Positions 63,627 to 64,000 of a stretch of 64,000 bases of DNA are shown here, in pieces. The translations under genes were made by a program, and so were the position numbers. Under the pieces are notes generated by a model, which was given only the letters and a program-made list of their open reading frames with translations, was not told the DNA's origin and searched no databases. This DNA is from Seriola aureovittata (Eukaryota; Chordata; Actinopteri; Carangiformes; Carangidae). The DNA is taken from contig NC_079372.1 in the NCBI RefSeq assembly GCF_021018895.1, positions 21,533,237-21,597,236 on the forward strand, given 5' to 3'. The first letter of the stretch is position 1, and every line of letters starts with the position of its first letter.

Positions 63627-64000
63627 GTAAGACCTAGTCCCATATTTTAAATAAATTAAGAAATATTTACTTAACTTTAAGCACAGTATATCTCAGCATT
63701 TGATATGTCCAAGCATTATTGGAATGGACTCAAAACAGCATTTTAGCAGTGGTGGTGCAGGATGGTGTTAACGGTGGAACAATAAATAGTGAGTTCAAAG
63801 TATCATTTCAAGAGAGGATAATGAGAAAGTAGTGTGTATGTGTGAGCCGTACAAAATTAGAGACATTCATTGTTTATTAGCACAAGGCCAATCGTCAACA
63901 GCAACTTAGGATCAGTGTCTTGGTTATGGACCATTCAAAATGTGGACTCAAGAAACTTCTAAACTTACTGGACCAATTGCTGTCCCCCCTGCGGCTGAGG

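Overview
The window is vertebrate nuclear DNA, almost certainly from a ray-finned (percomorph-type) fish. The genes have GT-AG introns. The intergenic DNA carries very long CA/GT, CT and ACGC microsatellites, Tc1-like transposon debris and short TTAA-flanked MITE-like repeats typical of teleosts. The recognised proteins are clear vertebrate orthologues, identified from remembered family sequences; no database search was possible.

Layout. Bases 1 to about 26,800 hold no gene I can support: microsatellites, degraded Tc1, LINE and MITE copies, and some low-repeat stretches that could be conserved regulatory DNA. From 26,843 to 29,622 on the minus strand there are four phase-compatible exons of a gene I do not recognise. 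It is divergent from tbc1d22b (plus, 14 coding exons, 30,167-39,094), with a CCAAT/YY1-type promoter region between them. A small poly-Asp ORF lies at 42,874-43,053. A C2H2 zinc-finger gene (44,707-46,370) is broken by a one-base phase change inside a GAG repeat. Then come snrpg (plus, 49,051-50,769), plpbp (plus, 52,181-55,056), tmed4 (minus, 58,596-61,791) and the first coding exon of ikbkg (plus, 63,488-63,626, continuing past the window end).

How the genes relate. These are housekeeping or signalling genes with separate jobs: Rab-GAP membrane traffic (tbc1d22b), spliceosomal Sm core (snrpg), PLP homeostasis (plpbp), p24 cargo/COPI traffic (tmed4) and NF-kB signalling (ikbkg). They are not an operon-like unit. 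From memory their human orthologues lie on different chromosomes, so the linkage is a fish arrangement. plpbp and tmed4 converge; tmed4 and ikbkg diverge.

The observations most worth a second look are the frame break in the zinc-finger gene, the unrecognised divergent gene, an eight-copy TTAA/TIR repeat family with an internal CCAAT hairpin, palindromic TGACGTCA sites in two promoters, and recurrent GCTAGC/GTTAGC words close to the promoters. Exon boundaries were read by eye from splice signals, reading phase and family similarity.
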